Source of the DNA: Botryosphaeria dothidea
Lineage: Eukaryota; Ascomycota; Dothideomycetes; Botryosphaeriales; Botryosphaeriaceae
DNA length: 64,000 nt
Direction: 5' to 3'
Assembly: GCA_011503125.2 (NCBI GenBank)
Contig: WWBZ02000033.1
Coordinates: forward strand, 3,658,001 to 3,722,000
Shown: positions 1 to 10,602 of the stretch, piece by piece
Layout of the letters: every line of letters begins with the position of its first letter
Numbering within the stretch: position 1 is the stretch's first letter
Made by a program: the position numbers and the translations under genes
Notes under the pieces: generated by a model
Told to the model about the DNA's origin: nothing
What the model saw: only the letters and a program-made list of their open reading frames with translations
Databases searched by the model: none

Positions 1-316
1 GCCCTTCAGCGGCACGCGCCTGTGCTACTACGCCGACACGCCCGAGGGCGACTTCCTCATCTCCTACCACCCAGCCTACGACCAGTCGCTCTTCGTCGCG
101 ACGGGCGGCTCCGGCCACGGCTTCAAGTTCCTGCCCGTCATCGGTGACCAGATCGTCGCGTGCATACAGGGCCGCTGCTCGGCCGAGTTCAAGGACAAGT
201 GGGCGTGGCCGCCGAGGCGAATCCCGGAGGGGCAGTGGGAAGGTGATGGCAGCAGGGGCGGACCGAAAGGTATGGTGTTGGATGGCGAGTATGCGAAAGA
301 TAGCGCGAGGCTGTGA
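1..316 (+). CDS. FAD-dependent amine/fructosyl-amino-acid oxidase, C-terminal end (partial)
   Basis: Only the last 104 residues are in the window; the first complete codon is at base 2 and the stop is TGA at 314-316. The motif GGSGHGFKFLPVIG is the C-terminal FAD/active-site segment of the sarcosine oxidase, pipecolate oxidase and fructosyl-amino-acid oxidase (DAO) family, and CYYADTPEGDFLISYHP also fits that family. These flavoenzymes oxidise secondary or glycated amines with release of peroxide. The protein ends in ARL, which fits a PTS1 peroxisomal signal, the usual location of such oxidases. The substrate cannot be decided from this fragment. The end faces the TBP gene (convergent). Confidence 0.85.
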   Translation, partial: PFSGTRLCYYADTPEGDFLISYHPAYDQSLFVATGGSGHGFKFLPVIGDQIVACIQGRCSAEFKDKWAWPPRRIPEGQWEGDGSRGGPKGMVLDGEYAKDSARL

Positions 317-361
317 ATGAAAACTAAGACTAGAGATAAAGAGGTGGGATTGTGCGAGTCG

Positions 362-444
362 TGGGGAGTTGAAGCACTCATCCGGACGTGGATGTGTGAT
401 GCAAGATTGGACATTTACGTCCGGACGACTACTTCAACTCCCCA
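362..444. mobile_element. Short terminal-inverted-repeat (foldback/MITE-like) element, copy A
   Basis: The left arm starts TGGGGAGTTGAAG and continues through CATCCGGACGT. The right arm is its imperfect reverse complement, ending ACTTCAACTCCCCA, so most of the 83 bp folds back on itself. Two related copies lie at 43370-43445 and 62274-62356. The element sits 45 bp after the stop of the amine oxidase gene. There is no coding capacity and I see no clear target-site duplication. Confidence 0.7.
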
Positions 445-446
445 CG

Positions 447-1380
447 GGTTTGAGGAAGACGCGTCATTTGATCCGAGTGTTTTTCTATTTCTCTTTCGTG
501 TTCGTGTATTCAAACTGTAAAAAAGCGAAGACACAAGTACGTATACGAGCGGAACGTGGGGATAAAGACTGCTTAGCGAGCGGAGCGGAGCGGACTTCGA
601 GAGCACAGCTACCATCATAACGGTGACCGATTTCATCCGTAGTTGCGAAGATCTTTTCAAAGATTCAAGGAGAGATATCAAATAGTTTGTGCATTATCAA
701 ATCACAACCGCCCAAGAAACGCTTATTGCTCGTGGAAACTAAATTGATACTACGTATCTATCTAGGCGGAGTCCATGCCGCTCCACGACGCTGTCCTTTT
801 TTTGTTTGTTTTGTTTGGAAGCCCTTGGCGTCTATAAAGTCCAAGGTGAAAAGCCATGACATCGCAAAGGCAGTCGTACCAGGCTCTTCCCTAAAAAGAT
901 CCGTCATCCATCGTCAAACCTACCCCCTCGCCGCTGTATCGTATCCCGGAATCTCGTCGCAATTTCCATCCTAACGAAGAAAAACGCAGTGTATCTCAAA
1001 TTAGCCCAGCAAACCCTCGGGTGAAATCCGCCGCCTCTTGCGGGTTGTTTCCTCTAAAACGTGTTTAGAAAGTGAAAGGGGTAATAAGTTTTTGAAACCC
1101 GAAGCCTCAGCAAAAGCCTGAGACCGAGAAAGCCCACCAAAAAAACACCATGCAATGCCGCAAAAAGCAGAAGACGCAAGCACGAAGCAGGAAAAAAAGC
1201 CGCTTCCGAAGCCCGAATAAGTTCAGATAGGGCGTAGAAAATCGAAGCCGAATCTCGGCAGTCGATCTGTGAGGTGATGTTTATTAATACAAAACAATCG
1301 GAGACTGGGTTGAAGGTGGTTGTCACAGGTGCCAGAAGCGAATGATCTAGTAGTGATCGTATGATCTTCGGCGCAGAAAT
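447..1380. other. Convergent intergenic region, no gene seen
   Basis: This lies between the 3' ends of the amine oxidase gene and TBP. Short open frames occur on both strands but none has a recognisable protein, a Kozak-like start or plausible splice sites. It presumably holds both 3' UTRs. Confidence 0.5.
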
Positions 1381-2294
1381 TTAGCTCTTGCGGAAGTCTA
1401 GAGAATGTTAGCACTGATCACGAAATGAGGTGAATTACTTTGCGTACCAGACAACACGGGGTAGATCAGCTCGAAGGCCTGGTAGATCTCCTCGCGGACC
1501 TTGGCACCGGTGAGGACGATCTTGCCGGAGACGAAAATCAAAAGGACAATCTTCGGCTTCATCATACGGTAGATCAGACCGGGGAACAGTTCAGGCTCGT
1601 AGGAGCTGAAGTTGTGATGGCGGCTAGCCAGACCCTCAAGGCGAATCGGGAACTTGATGTCGCAAGAACCGACGATGTTCTGGATCTTGAAGTCCGTGAA
1701 CTTCGCGTTGAAACCGAGCTTCTGAATGATGCGGGCGTACTTGCGTGATGCAAGTTTCGAGTCGTCTTCCGACTTAGCGCCAGTGACGACCATCTTGCCC
1801 GATGCGAAGATGAGTGCAGTCGTCTTGGGTTCACGAATACGCATGATGACGGCCGCGAAACGCTAGAGCCAAAGTTCAGTAAGACCGTTCATCAAGAGCC
1901 AAAAAGCTGACAAGACGCCAGTACCTTCGGGTTGTACTCCGCATTGCGAGCGTGCAACGCGATCGTCTTCAGGTCCAGGCGACAGTCAAGGTTGACGGTA
2001 GCACTGTAGTATGTGAGCGGCTGAACACAAGATTCAGCACACCGTTACTTACACGATGTTCTGCAGCGTGGGAACAATTCCCGAAACACCGTTGGCAGCC
2101 GCACCGGGAGTAGCAGCGGGCGTAGCGGGCATCACCCCGTTGCCGGCGTTGCCGCCATTCTGGCTCTGCTGAACGTCCTTCTCAGACGAGGGTGGGGTCA
2201 GGTCACCAGCGCCACCAGGGAAGGACAGGCTGCCGGGAGCAGTGAAAGCCTTGGCCTGGGTCGCAGTGGCGGGGTGAGTGTTCAGAGAGTCCAT
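1381..2294 (-). CDS. SPT15: TATA-box-binding protein (TBP)
   Basis: Four exons on the minus strand: 2294-2053, 2003-1925, 1862-1448 and 1397-1381, giving 250 residues. The start chosen is the ATG of MDSLNTHP at 2294; the same frame is open upstream but without an ATG. After a Pro/Ala/Gly-rich N-terminal tail of about 75 residues comes the conserved saddle, with two imperfect TBP repeats, including [44 protein letters not shown] and [16 protein letters not shown], and the end DFRKS. TBP nucleates pre-initiation complexes for all three nuclear RNA polymerases. The last exon is only 17 nt, five codons plus part of an Asp codon split by the intron. Product identity is essentially certain. Confidence 0.96.
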
Positions 2295-5200
2295 GTTTGT
2301 GGCAGACGTAGTTCCTCTGGGTGTGGAGATGGTATGCAAGTGTTGGCGATCTGATGAGTGTCGCGTTAGAATGTGGATGGGAGAGGGTGGAGTGGGATCG
2401 GCGAGGTCGACGAGGTTCGTGGACGCGATTTAAATAGGGCGTCGGCGATGGACTCGAAGGTTTTGCCGGATCCAAGTGGGTGAATGTGAGGCCGTACCGT
2501 CAGTGGGAGATGAACAACCGAATGCCTCCCCTACAGTTGATGCCAAGTGATATGCAAAGGTACCCGCTCGATCGCAGCCCTTCTAAGGACAACTGCGACG
2601 ACGATGTGTGACGAGGATGGTTGCAACACGGTCAGAAGCGAGGCCAGCTAGCCTCTGATGTGATGAAGTGAGGTGCGACGTCGGGTGGTGAGATGGGGTG
2701 CTGCAGTCGCAGATCCGGCGCGGCGCGCGGTCGGTCGGAGCGAAAGCGGTCGTGGGTACTCGTAGAGAGCGTCACAGTGCGCACAAAGGGCACTGGAGAG
2801 GTCGCGAGGGTATGAGGAGAGTCGCGCAAGCCGACGATGGGCGGATCGAAGGTTTGCGCACGGTGGTGTTGCTGCGACGTTGTGGAGGGGTGGCGGGTGG
2901 TAACGTCAGCAGGCAGGCAGCAAGAAATCCAAAATTCAGAACCGGTGCAGAGAGGGCAGGCGCGTCCCTACTTATACCCGCCTTGGGGTCTTTGACGCTA
3001 TCCCTATTTCAGACGCGATGACTTGACTCATCCGGCGCGCGTTACAACAAAGCTCACTGTCACCACATAACTTTTCGCCCTCTTTTCGCGAATATAAGTC
3101 GCATATTTGTGTTGCGCTGCGCTTGTTTCTGTCGTTGCCTTTATGTGCAGCGTTGTGAGGAAGTCGCTGTGCAAGATTCGGTCGTGGAGAGAAAGCAGGC
3201 AGCAGTGCAACTGCCAAGTGCACGCTAGAGCTGTGCCGCCGCCCCTCGATGCAGGCCCTCTCGTCGACCAATTCAACTTTCTGAAACGCCGTGACGCCTC
3301 AAGCCGTCTATCACCATCCATCGCAACCCCCTGAACGCCCTCACAGCAACGCGGCCCCGGACGTGCGCCGCGAGCGCACGACCGCCGACTTCCGCCCCGC
3401 CCATCGCAAAATCAGTTGTGGCAACCGGCTGGCGCTAGCGGGACTAAGCCGGGCCAGGCTGCCGGCTTTATCCAAGCCCGACCGCCCGACAGGCAGCCTT
3501 GCCACGGTGCTCGCCCCCGGCCATGCCAGCAGCCAGCGCGAAAATTTTGCGGTGGTTTGGCCCTTCGCCCATAGCGGCCACTTCACCGACGCCGGACGAC
3601 CGCGACAGCCATGCGCGATTCGCACGGCTTTGTCTCGAAGGTTCGACACGACGCGGCGGATAGACAGAATTTGGGCAGCCAACGCGTTTGACGCGACGCG
3701 CAATGCGCTCCGGTCGCGTATTGCATAGCTGAGCTGGGCCGGCTGGGGCAGCGGGGCGGGCGCCACTCAAGCATTCTCCGCTTCCTCTACGCCTCCATGC
3801 CTCAAGCGATCGATCGCATTGGCTGGTTCGCATTCTCAGCCTGATGCACCCATACAGCCCCTTTTTCTTGCCTGCGTATCAATAGGCTGGGACGATAAGA
3901 ACACTGGTGCTAGCCGTTTGGAGTCGTCTCAGCAGCCTGCATCCCCGTCGCCGTTTGCACGCTATTTTGGCGTGCATGGTGGCTGTGTCTTGGAAGATTG
4001 CTTCATGCGATAATCGGTAAGTACACTGTTACTTTGAGGAAAATTGCAAGACAAAATCTACTGGAAGCGGAGCTTGTTCTCTGGAAAGCCAGGCGCGTTT
4101 CTTCGCGCACTCGGCATGCGAATGAAGGCCTCCAGCACACTCCTCCCCCCGGCCGGCACATCGTTTTGCGATCGCGTTCTGTGTCACAATAGGTAGCGTG
4201 GATGCGGCGATCGCGTTCTTCGATACCGTGGCCTTTTCCCCAGAGAAGAAGCTTATCTGTTCAAATCCCCAGAATGTCCCTGATATCACTTTGACGCACT
4301 TTTATTGAAGCGAGTCCGCGATCGACAAAGGTGCCGCATTATCCACTCAATTCGTTCCTCCACGCGCTGTGGCTTGAATTGAAACACTTACATCATCTGC
4401 ACACATGGCTTCTACCTGGGTTCTCCGCACAAGCTAGCGACAACGTGCGAGGGAGACAAAGGGCCGCCTCTACGGTCAGTTGCTTATAATATTTTTGATG
4501 TTGCAGATAAGTTGTTACATCGAAATTCCATTCTCTTGCTCCAATCGGAATCCGCTTCAGCAGCCTCAGGCCCCGTCGCAAAGCTTCGCCCTTGGCGGAT
4601 TCAGCCTCGCCGCTAGGTTGATGAACTAACCCCCAAACTCAAATTTGTTTCTGTTCACGTCGCTTCGAAACTTAGGGAGATCTATTAAGGAGCATAAACA
4701 TGCAACAGGCCTGCGCGAGACTGTGACCAAACTTCATCAGTGCGACAGCGACAGATGCTTAATCTGGAAACGATGAGATAACCTCAGCTTGAGGTCGAAG
4801 AATTCATCTTGATGATACCATTTTATTTTCAGGAATGTAGTGTTTTCGCCTGACGAATGCCTCTACCCTCCTCGGTGCCGTCCTGAGCTGTGGTAGTGCT
4901 TTGCGCGCACCGCAATAGAAGAAATATGGTGCGGGTTGATCACACCAAGTCTGGCAAATATTTCCATACTCGTGAAGAGACTCCGGAGCGAATGAGAGCT
5001 TGGTGCTACCCAGACCTCCGCGTCGATCCTGAAGCCTCTATCCCAATTGGGCTGCCGCACGAGATCCATGGCTCAGCCCTACCAACGACATCCCCTCAAG
5101 CCACAAGGATCACACCAACTAACGAGCGATCCGGCGATTCCCGGTTGAAGAGCCTCAAAGGATACACTCACTAACGCATGTTTGCATGTCGGTCATGTTC

Positions 5201-6099
5201 AATAGTCGTATCGCGAATTGCTACGGCCACGGGCACAGTCTGTACTTGCACTCCGCTCGAATGCGGAGCCGAAGCAAGCATCGGGATGCAAATACCTTTC
5301 CAACACTCACCTAGGGCCTGGTCTGGCCGATTTCAAGAGAGCCGCTCATGGATTACCCGGATACTGCGTGTTAGAAAGAGCTTCGGAGAAATATTTGCAG
5401 AATTGCAGATATTGGTGCCGGGTGTGCACACACGTGCTATACCAACATAGCGGTACGTTTCTGTCTGTCCTTGACACGTGCAAGTGTATTCTGCAGTGCC
5501 CTTATCTAATGCCAACTCGAATTCTCCCAAGGGACCGGTCGGTTACACAGTGCGCATGATGAAAGTTCGGTGACGGCCTCCTGGCGAAGCTGTCGGGCGT
5601 CCCGACGATAACCGAATTCGTCGACCGCCAACCACAGGCACGCAGCGAACCTTTTCCAATCACGATAAAACTAGCCGGCTTCAATATTTCGCTGTATTGA
5701 CATTTATTGCATTCTTTTGTGTGTGTTGAGAAGAAAAATATTCCGGGCATCAAAGGCAAAGCCATCAGTGACAGGTCGTTGACGGGCCATCATTATCCCC
5801 GCACAAGTGGATCTGGGGTGATGGGTGGCTTGTAAGATGATTTGCAATGCGGTACGGCTCATTGAACGGTTTGCCGATAAATCTACATGTTTCGTTTGCT
5901 GTTACGTACTGGTTTTCGAGTCATTTCCTTTGTGGAGGGGGAGGCCGGAATGTTTCCTATCAAGACTCTTTGAGGCCGGATTGATTCCGGCCTCAAGATA
6001 TAAGGAAGCTCAATCGTCGCTTCGTTCACCAGAACACAACCTACGCCCACACCGAATTTCTACATATCCGCCATCCCCGTCAAACACTCTTCTGCCGTA
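2295..6099. other. 3.8-kb gene-free stretch between TBP and IDO
   Basis: This is the largest gap in the window. It carries the divergent upstream regions of TBP (minus) and IDO (plus). The GC-rich part around 3290-3830 has open frames over 100 codons on both strands, but they are repetitive in composition and match no family I recognise, so I read them as chance. A short palindrome CTCCGC-TCGAAT-GCGGAG lies near 5250-5270. No RNA gene was found. Confidence 0.5.
5971..5995. promoter_or_regulatory. Perfect 10-bp palindrome upstream of IDO (candidate zinc-cluster site)
   Basis: TGAGGCCGGA, a 5-nt centre TTGAT, then TCCGGCCTCA: a perfect inverted repeat 105 bp before the IDO start codon. It contains CGG and CCG half sites facing each other, the arrangement bound by many fungal Zn2Cys6 regulators. 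A further GAGGCCGGAA half copy lies at 5941-5950. It could equally act as a hairpin in a 5' leader. Regulatory function is inferred. Confidence 0.45.
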
Positions 6100-7517
6100 A
6101 TGTCGTCTCCGCCCCGCTTTGGCTTCAATGTCCTCACGGATACCAAGCCCAATGACAACTCCCTGCCGGCGTTCATGGTGTCCACCACCCGTGGATTCCT
6201 GCCGCGTCAGGACCCTGTCGTCAAGCTGCCCGCGGACTTCGATGCACTCGAGTCTATCCTTTCTCGCATGACCATCAAGACTCTGTCCGGTGCTCCGGGA
6301 CTGCTCGCCGACTTCCAGCTTGGCCCGACTGTCCACAAAGAGTTGCCGGACCTGTCGGATGCGATTGAGAAGTACAAGGACAACCTGCCCCTGATGAATG
6401 CACTGTACCGCGACTACTCCTTCCTGGCCTCGGCGTACCTCCTTGAGCCATGCCACGAGCGCTTCATGCGCGGTGAGCTGTACGGACTCGGTCGCCAGAG
6501 CCTGCCAAGCAACATCGCCCTTCCTATCACAAAGGTTGCTAAGTTGTAAGTCTTTTTTCATATCCATCTGTGGCTGCAACATCTAACGCATTCCACAGCG
6601 CTGGTTTCATGCCATTCATGGAGTACGCAGGCTCGTACGCGCTCTTCAACTACCGGTTGGAGAACCCGGCTTTGGGTCTCGAGTACGACAACCTCCGCCT
6701 CATTCGTGCGTTCGAGCTCGGCTTGGACCCTACGTCTTCTGAGGCCGGTTTCGTGCTTGTGCACATTGCCATGGTCAAGAATTCCGGCGCACTCGTGTCG
6801 GGTGCTGTCGAAGCTCTCAACGGTGCCCTTGGCAAGGACCGTGAGGCATTCAATGCGGGGATGGCGGATCTCGTAAAGGCGTTGGACAAGATCAACGCAG
6901 TCATGAACAGTAAGTTCTTCCCGTGCTTGTCGTATGCAAGGTATATGTACTGATTCGTTGTAGCTATGTGGACCAAGAGCAAGCCCAGCGGTTACACTAG
7001 CTTCCGTACTTTCATTTTTGGTATCACTTCTCAGAGCATGTTCCCGAATGGCGTCATCTATGAAGGTGTCAGTGAGGAACCCATGTCCTTCCGTGGCGAG
7101 TCGGGTGCGAATGACAGCATGGTAAGCCACCGCTCCTCTTCGATCGACTGATGTTATCCAAAGTCTAGCTACTGACACCATCAGGTCCCGCTCTGCGACA
7201 ACCTTTTGCAAATCTCTATGCCTGAGACTCCTCTCACGGAGATCCTGAAGGACTTCCGTCAATACCGTCCGGGCAACCACCGTGATTTCATCGGGGCTGT
7301 CAAGGACTACTCGGAGATGGCTAACCTCAGGGAGTTTGCGCTCTCTGACCCGACTTCGGCTTCTCTGTACTTGCGTGCCATGGACCAGGTCCGCGACTTC
7401 CGCTGGCGTCATTGGTGCTTCACGCGCGAGTACATATTGAAGAACACTTCGCACCCGACTGCCACTGGTGGTAGCCCGATCGTCACTGTACGTTTTAAAC
7501 CACTGATACGCATCTTC

Positions 7518-7573
<56 letters not shown>

Positions 7574-7753
7574 CTGACTCATTTACAGTGGCTTCCGAAT
7601 CAGCTTCAGTCGGTCCTGAACAACATGGCTGAGGCTTACGAATACTGCAAGGACGTTCCTGGCACCGCAGACATCATGGACGTCGTCCGCTCCCAGCAGG
7701 ACACTCTCGCCAAGGAGGTTGAGAAGTACTGCTCGGAGCGCCAGGCTGCCTAA
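6100..7753 (+). CDS. BNA2: Indoleamine 2,3-dioxygenase
   Basis: Five exons: 6100-6545, 6599-6909, 6964-7121, 7185-7487 and 7589-7753, joining in frame to 460 residues. It opens the indole ring of L-tryptophan to N-formylkynurenine, the first step of the kynurenine/de novo NAD pathway, using heme and O2. Family marks are FMEYAGSYALFNY in the substrate-binding part, SFRGESGANDSMVP near residue 294, DFRWRHWCFTREYI with the presumed proximal heme ligand His381, and GGSPIVTWLPNQL near the end. Length is usual for fungal IDOs. A palindrome lies just upstream and a hairpin array just downstream; intron 4 holds a long ATG-triplet tract. Kynureninase, a later enzyme of the pathway, is at 23.1 kb. Confidence 0.95.
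7520..7573 (+). repeat. (ATG)18 trinucleotide microsatellite inside IDO intron 4
   Basis: Eighteen uninterrupted ATG/GAT triplets lie between the donor at 7488 and the acceptor at 7588. They make up more than half of the 101-nt intron. The tract is likely length-polymorphic between strains and changes the donor-to-branch distance. Confidence 0.9.
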
Positions 7754-7814
7754 ACCTTGTCCTTCTCGACCTTGCTTTCCTTCCGGCGTTACGATTCACT
7801 TTTTTCACGACAGT

Positions 7815-8046
7815 ACTCTGCATAGCATCCGACATGGCGTTATGTGAGCAATGAGGCTATGATGGGACTCTGCATAGCGGTTTCGCTGTGTGAGCAACGA
7901 GGCATCACGAATTTCTTTGGTACTCTGCATAACGCATTCTGGTTTTGGGATCGGGCGTTATGTGAGCAATGAGGCATAGATACCCCGGGTCGTTTTTTAC
8001 GGTACTCTGCATGACGGGTTACGGCGTTGTGCGAGCAAAGAGGCAT
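7815..8046 (+). repeat. Four tandem hairpin-forming repeats downstream of IDO
   Basis: Copies at 7815-7857, 7867-7905, 7922-7977 and 8003-8046 share the frame ACTCTGCATA...(loop)...TATGTGAGCAATGAGGCAT. In each copy CTC-T-GCATAACGC-type left arms pair with GCGTTATGTGAG-type right arms, leaving one bulged T(U) at the same place. Copies differ by paired changes and G-U wobbles that keep the stem. The wobbles fit plus-strand RNA, the same sense as IDO, whose stop is 61 nt upstream. Function is unknown. Confidence 0.8.
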
Positions 8047-8509
8047 ACGAAAATACCCCTGGGCCTAGGAAAGCAAATCTATTTTCTTCGATTTGATCTC
8101 AATGATTGTGTTCCTGCTGTGCTGAGTGAACCATGGGTTGTGTGGTGGCTGTGCGAGGATGAGTCAACGGGACAGCACTCGTTGACAAACTGATTGTTGC
8201 TGCCTTTGTTTGCCATCACCAAACACAACTACTCCCACAGGAAACATTTTCCTCGAGGCAGGCGCGTGGGACAGGTTGCGCTCACCCTTCAACTGCTCGT
8301 TCAAGCGTGTCGTCGTTATCGATAAGCACGCCTACCTTCCTACGCCTCCCACAACCTCATCCGTTTCCTCTTCCTCACTGCACAACACAGCAGCCTCACA
8401 GACTTGCATTCAGCCCACCAGCAATAGCAACTCAACAGCTCTTACCCGAACGCATTCATAGCCACGACTTTTCCTCCACCAAGGACAAACCGTGACCCAA
8501 ATCGCCACC

Positions 8510-9614
8510 ATGACAAAGACCGACCACTACCTTAGCCTCTGCCTCGAGCAGGCCGCCCTCTCGCCCCTCCGCCACCGCCACGGCTGCATCGTCGTGCGCG
8601 GCGGCAAGGTCCTCGGCGCCGGCCACAACGCCCATCGCCCCGGCTACGACGGCGGCGCCCTCAAGACGGGGAAGCGAAAGTCCAAGCCCAAGAACCATCC
8701 GCCCATCAACGATCGGTTCACGCGCTTCGAGTCGATGGGTGGCGGCAGTGCGAACGCGCCGCTCAGCATGCACGCCGAGATGATGGCCCTCGCCGACGCC
8801 GTCGCCACCCGCCGCTCGGCGCGCGCCGGCCGCGCGCTGTGCGGGCAAAAACCGTTCTTCCAACTACCGGGTGGTGGTAAACGCGCCGTCCGCTTCGCCC
8901 ACGAAGAAGTCAAATAAGCTGCTCCACAGAAACAAGCAGCAGCAGCATCCGCGGCCGGACGCGGACCGCGCGCCCCGGACCGTAAGCTTCCTCCTGCCCT
9001 CTTCCGCATCCGCCTTGTCCGACTGATTGCACATGCAGCCCGCAAAGAAGACGCCCACCCTGCAGCGCCACGCCCGCCTCCTGCCGAGGGGCCAGACCAC
9101 CGGCGCCGCCCCCTCGCACGCCGTCGAGGACCGCACCAAGTACCGCTTGCTCGTCGGCGCGGACGTGTACGTCACGCGCCTGGGCCACCGCTTCCCGGGC
9201 CAGCCGCCGCCGCCGCCCGGCTCGTCGGCTTCCTTGCTTTCGGCGGTGGAGGAGCCGGTTGTGGTGACGGGCTCGCTGCATGATGAGTTGACGTGCACGG
9301 CGAAGGGGGCGGAGGTGCGGGCGGTGGAGGGGATGGGGGTGGTGGAGAAGGGCAGCGTGCTGGCGTCGCGGCCGTGCTATCGGTGCGTGGGGTTCATGCA
9401 CAATGTGGGCGTCAAGCGGGTGTTTTGGACGAATGAGGAGGGGGTGTGGGAGGGGGCGAAGGTGCGGGATTTGGTGGATGAGCTGGAGGGGATTGGGGGA
9501 TCTGGTGGGGAAGACGGGGAGGAGTATGAGGGTCATGGTGTTGGGTCGAGGGTGTATGTCACGAAGCATGAGGTGCTTATGCTGAGGAGGTTGCTGGGGG
9601 AGGGTGGTGGTTAG
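8510..9614 (+). CDS. Zinc-dependent cytidine/deoxycytidylate deaminase-fold protein
   Basis: Three exons, 8510-8876, 8929-8981 and 9039-9614, give 331 residues. The start ATG at 8510 has a perfect GCCACC context. The deaminase fold is marked by RHRHGCIVVRGGKVLGAGHN near residues 21-40, the zinc/catalytic motif HAE at 88-90 (LSMHAEMMAL), and the second zinc motif PCYRC at 252-256 followed by GVKRVFWTN. It should hydrolytically deaminate a cytosine- or adenine-type substrate. The roughly 160 residues between HAE and PCxxC, much longer than in ordinary CDAs, are Gly/Pro/Arg-rich and probably disordered. Exon 2 lies in that insert and is the least certain part of the model, but its phases fit. 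The substrate is not assignable. Confidence 0.8.
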
Positions 9615-9894
9615 TAAGTTCCCCTCGCTTTCCCGGTCATGTCAGATTGTCAAAAGGTATTGGTTCTGCTTTAAGTCCAGACTGCTTTTTGCATAGAAAT
9701 CACAATATCGTCGAGAACATTTTCATCGAAACCCTGATCTCAGGGCTACCTTTTATTTGCATGATAGAAATACTTACCCGATGAGGACAAATCCAAAACT
9801 CCGGAAAGGGTCAAAAGAGATGTGGCAATGCAAAAACAGGACACTGCTTCCACTACGAGCACTTATCTCCTCACCTCGCCTCTACGACTCACCT

Positions 9895-10602
9895 TCAAAC
9901 CAAGTTAAACCCAATCGTCGCCATCCACCGCGGCAACGGCGTAATAGCCTGCCCATGCATCACAATCTCAAACGCATAGTGGAACAGGATATCGCAAACC
10001 TCCTCACGCGACGGCGCGTCCACCACACCCAGCTCCCGCAGCCGCTCGCACATCTCCTGCGCCACCTGCCGCATCTCCCTATACGACTGCGGGTGCTCCC
10101 GCGGCGCAGCAGCGGAAAGCCCGGTGCCCATCCCAGCCAGCCCCGCCTCGGCAGCCCACGGCTGCATTTCGAACGGGTCGTCGCTCCGCGCCGCGATCGC
10201 CATGTCCGCCAGCCCGTCCTCCACGGCGCGCAGGTGCTCGGCGAGCTGCTGCTCCGACGGCGGCTGGACGGCGAGGGAGTTATCGTCGTCGTAGGTGATG
10301 TCGACGCGCATGTGGACGTCGCCGGGGGCGGAGGCGCGCAGGAGAGCGATCCACGTCGGATGCGGGCGCGTCTCGTGGACGATGCGGAAGCACAGCGGGC
10401 AGCTGCAGTGGAAGGGCTGGATGCGGAGTTGGCGCGTGAAGCAATCCTCGAGGCAGGAGAAGCAGAAGGTGTGGCTGCACGGGAGCTGGATCGGGAGGAG
10501 AGGCGTGTGGTTGGGCTGGTAGGGGTGCCGGCAGAGCGTGCAGCACTCGCTGGCGCTGGTGGCGTCCGTGTGGACGGGGAGGGTGAAGGTGTGCTCGGGC
10601 AT
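9895..10602 (-). CDS. RING-type zinc finger protein (candidate E3 ubiquitin ligase)
   Basis: Single exon of 235 residues from the ATG at 10602; the frame is open further upstream but has no ATG there. The RING is N-terminal: C21-x2-C24, then PCSHTFCFSC at 41-50 (Cys-x-His-x2-Cys-x2-Cys), closing with the cysteines of HCSCPLC at 65-71. This pattern binds two zincs and usually recruits an E2. The rest has an acidic middle and a C-terminal region (SREEVCDILFHYAFEIVM) with no family I know. The gene is convergent with the deaminase gene, 280 bp apart. E3 activity is inferred. Confidence 0.8.
   Translation of the reverse strand: MPEHTFTLPVHTDATSASECCTLCRHPYQPNHTPLLPIQLPCSHTFCFSCLEDCFTRQLRIQPFHCSCPLCFRIVHETRPHPTWIALLRASAPGDVHMRVDITYDDDNSLAVQPPSEQQLAEHLRAVEDGLADMAIAARSDDPFEMQPWAAEAGLAGMGTGLSAAAPREHPQSYREMRQVAQEMCERLRELGVVDAPSREEVCDILFHYAFEIVMHGQAITPLPRWMATIGFNLV

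Noticed and set aside
3291..3833. Open frames of 120-145 codons on both strands in the TBP-IDO gap
   Set aside because: Overlapping on both strands, no domain, no Kozak start and no partner exons; explained by high GC.
7815..8046. CRISPR-like array
   Set aside because: Unequal, internally palindromic copies with variable loops and spacings in a eukaryotic genome; not direct repeats with unique spacers.
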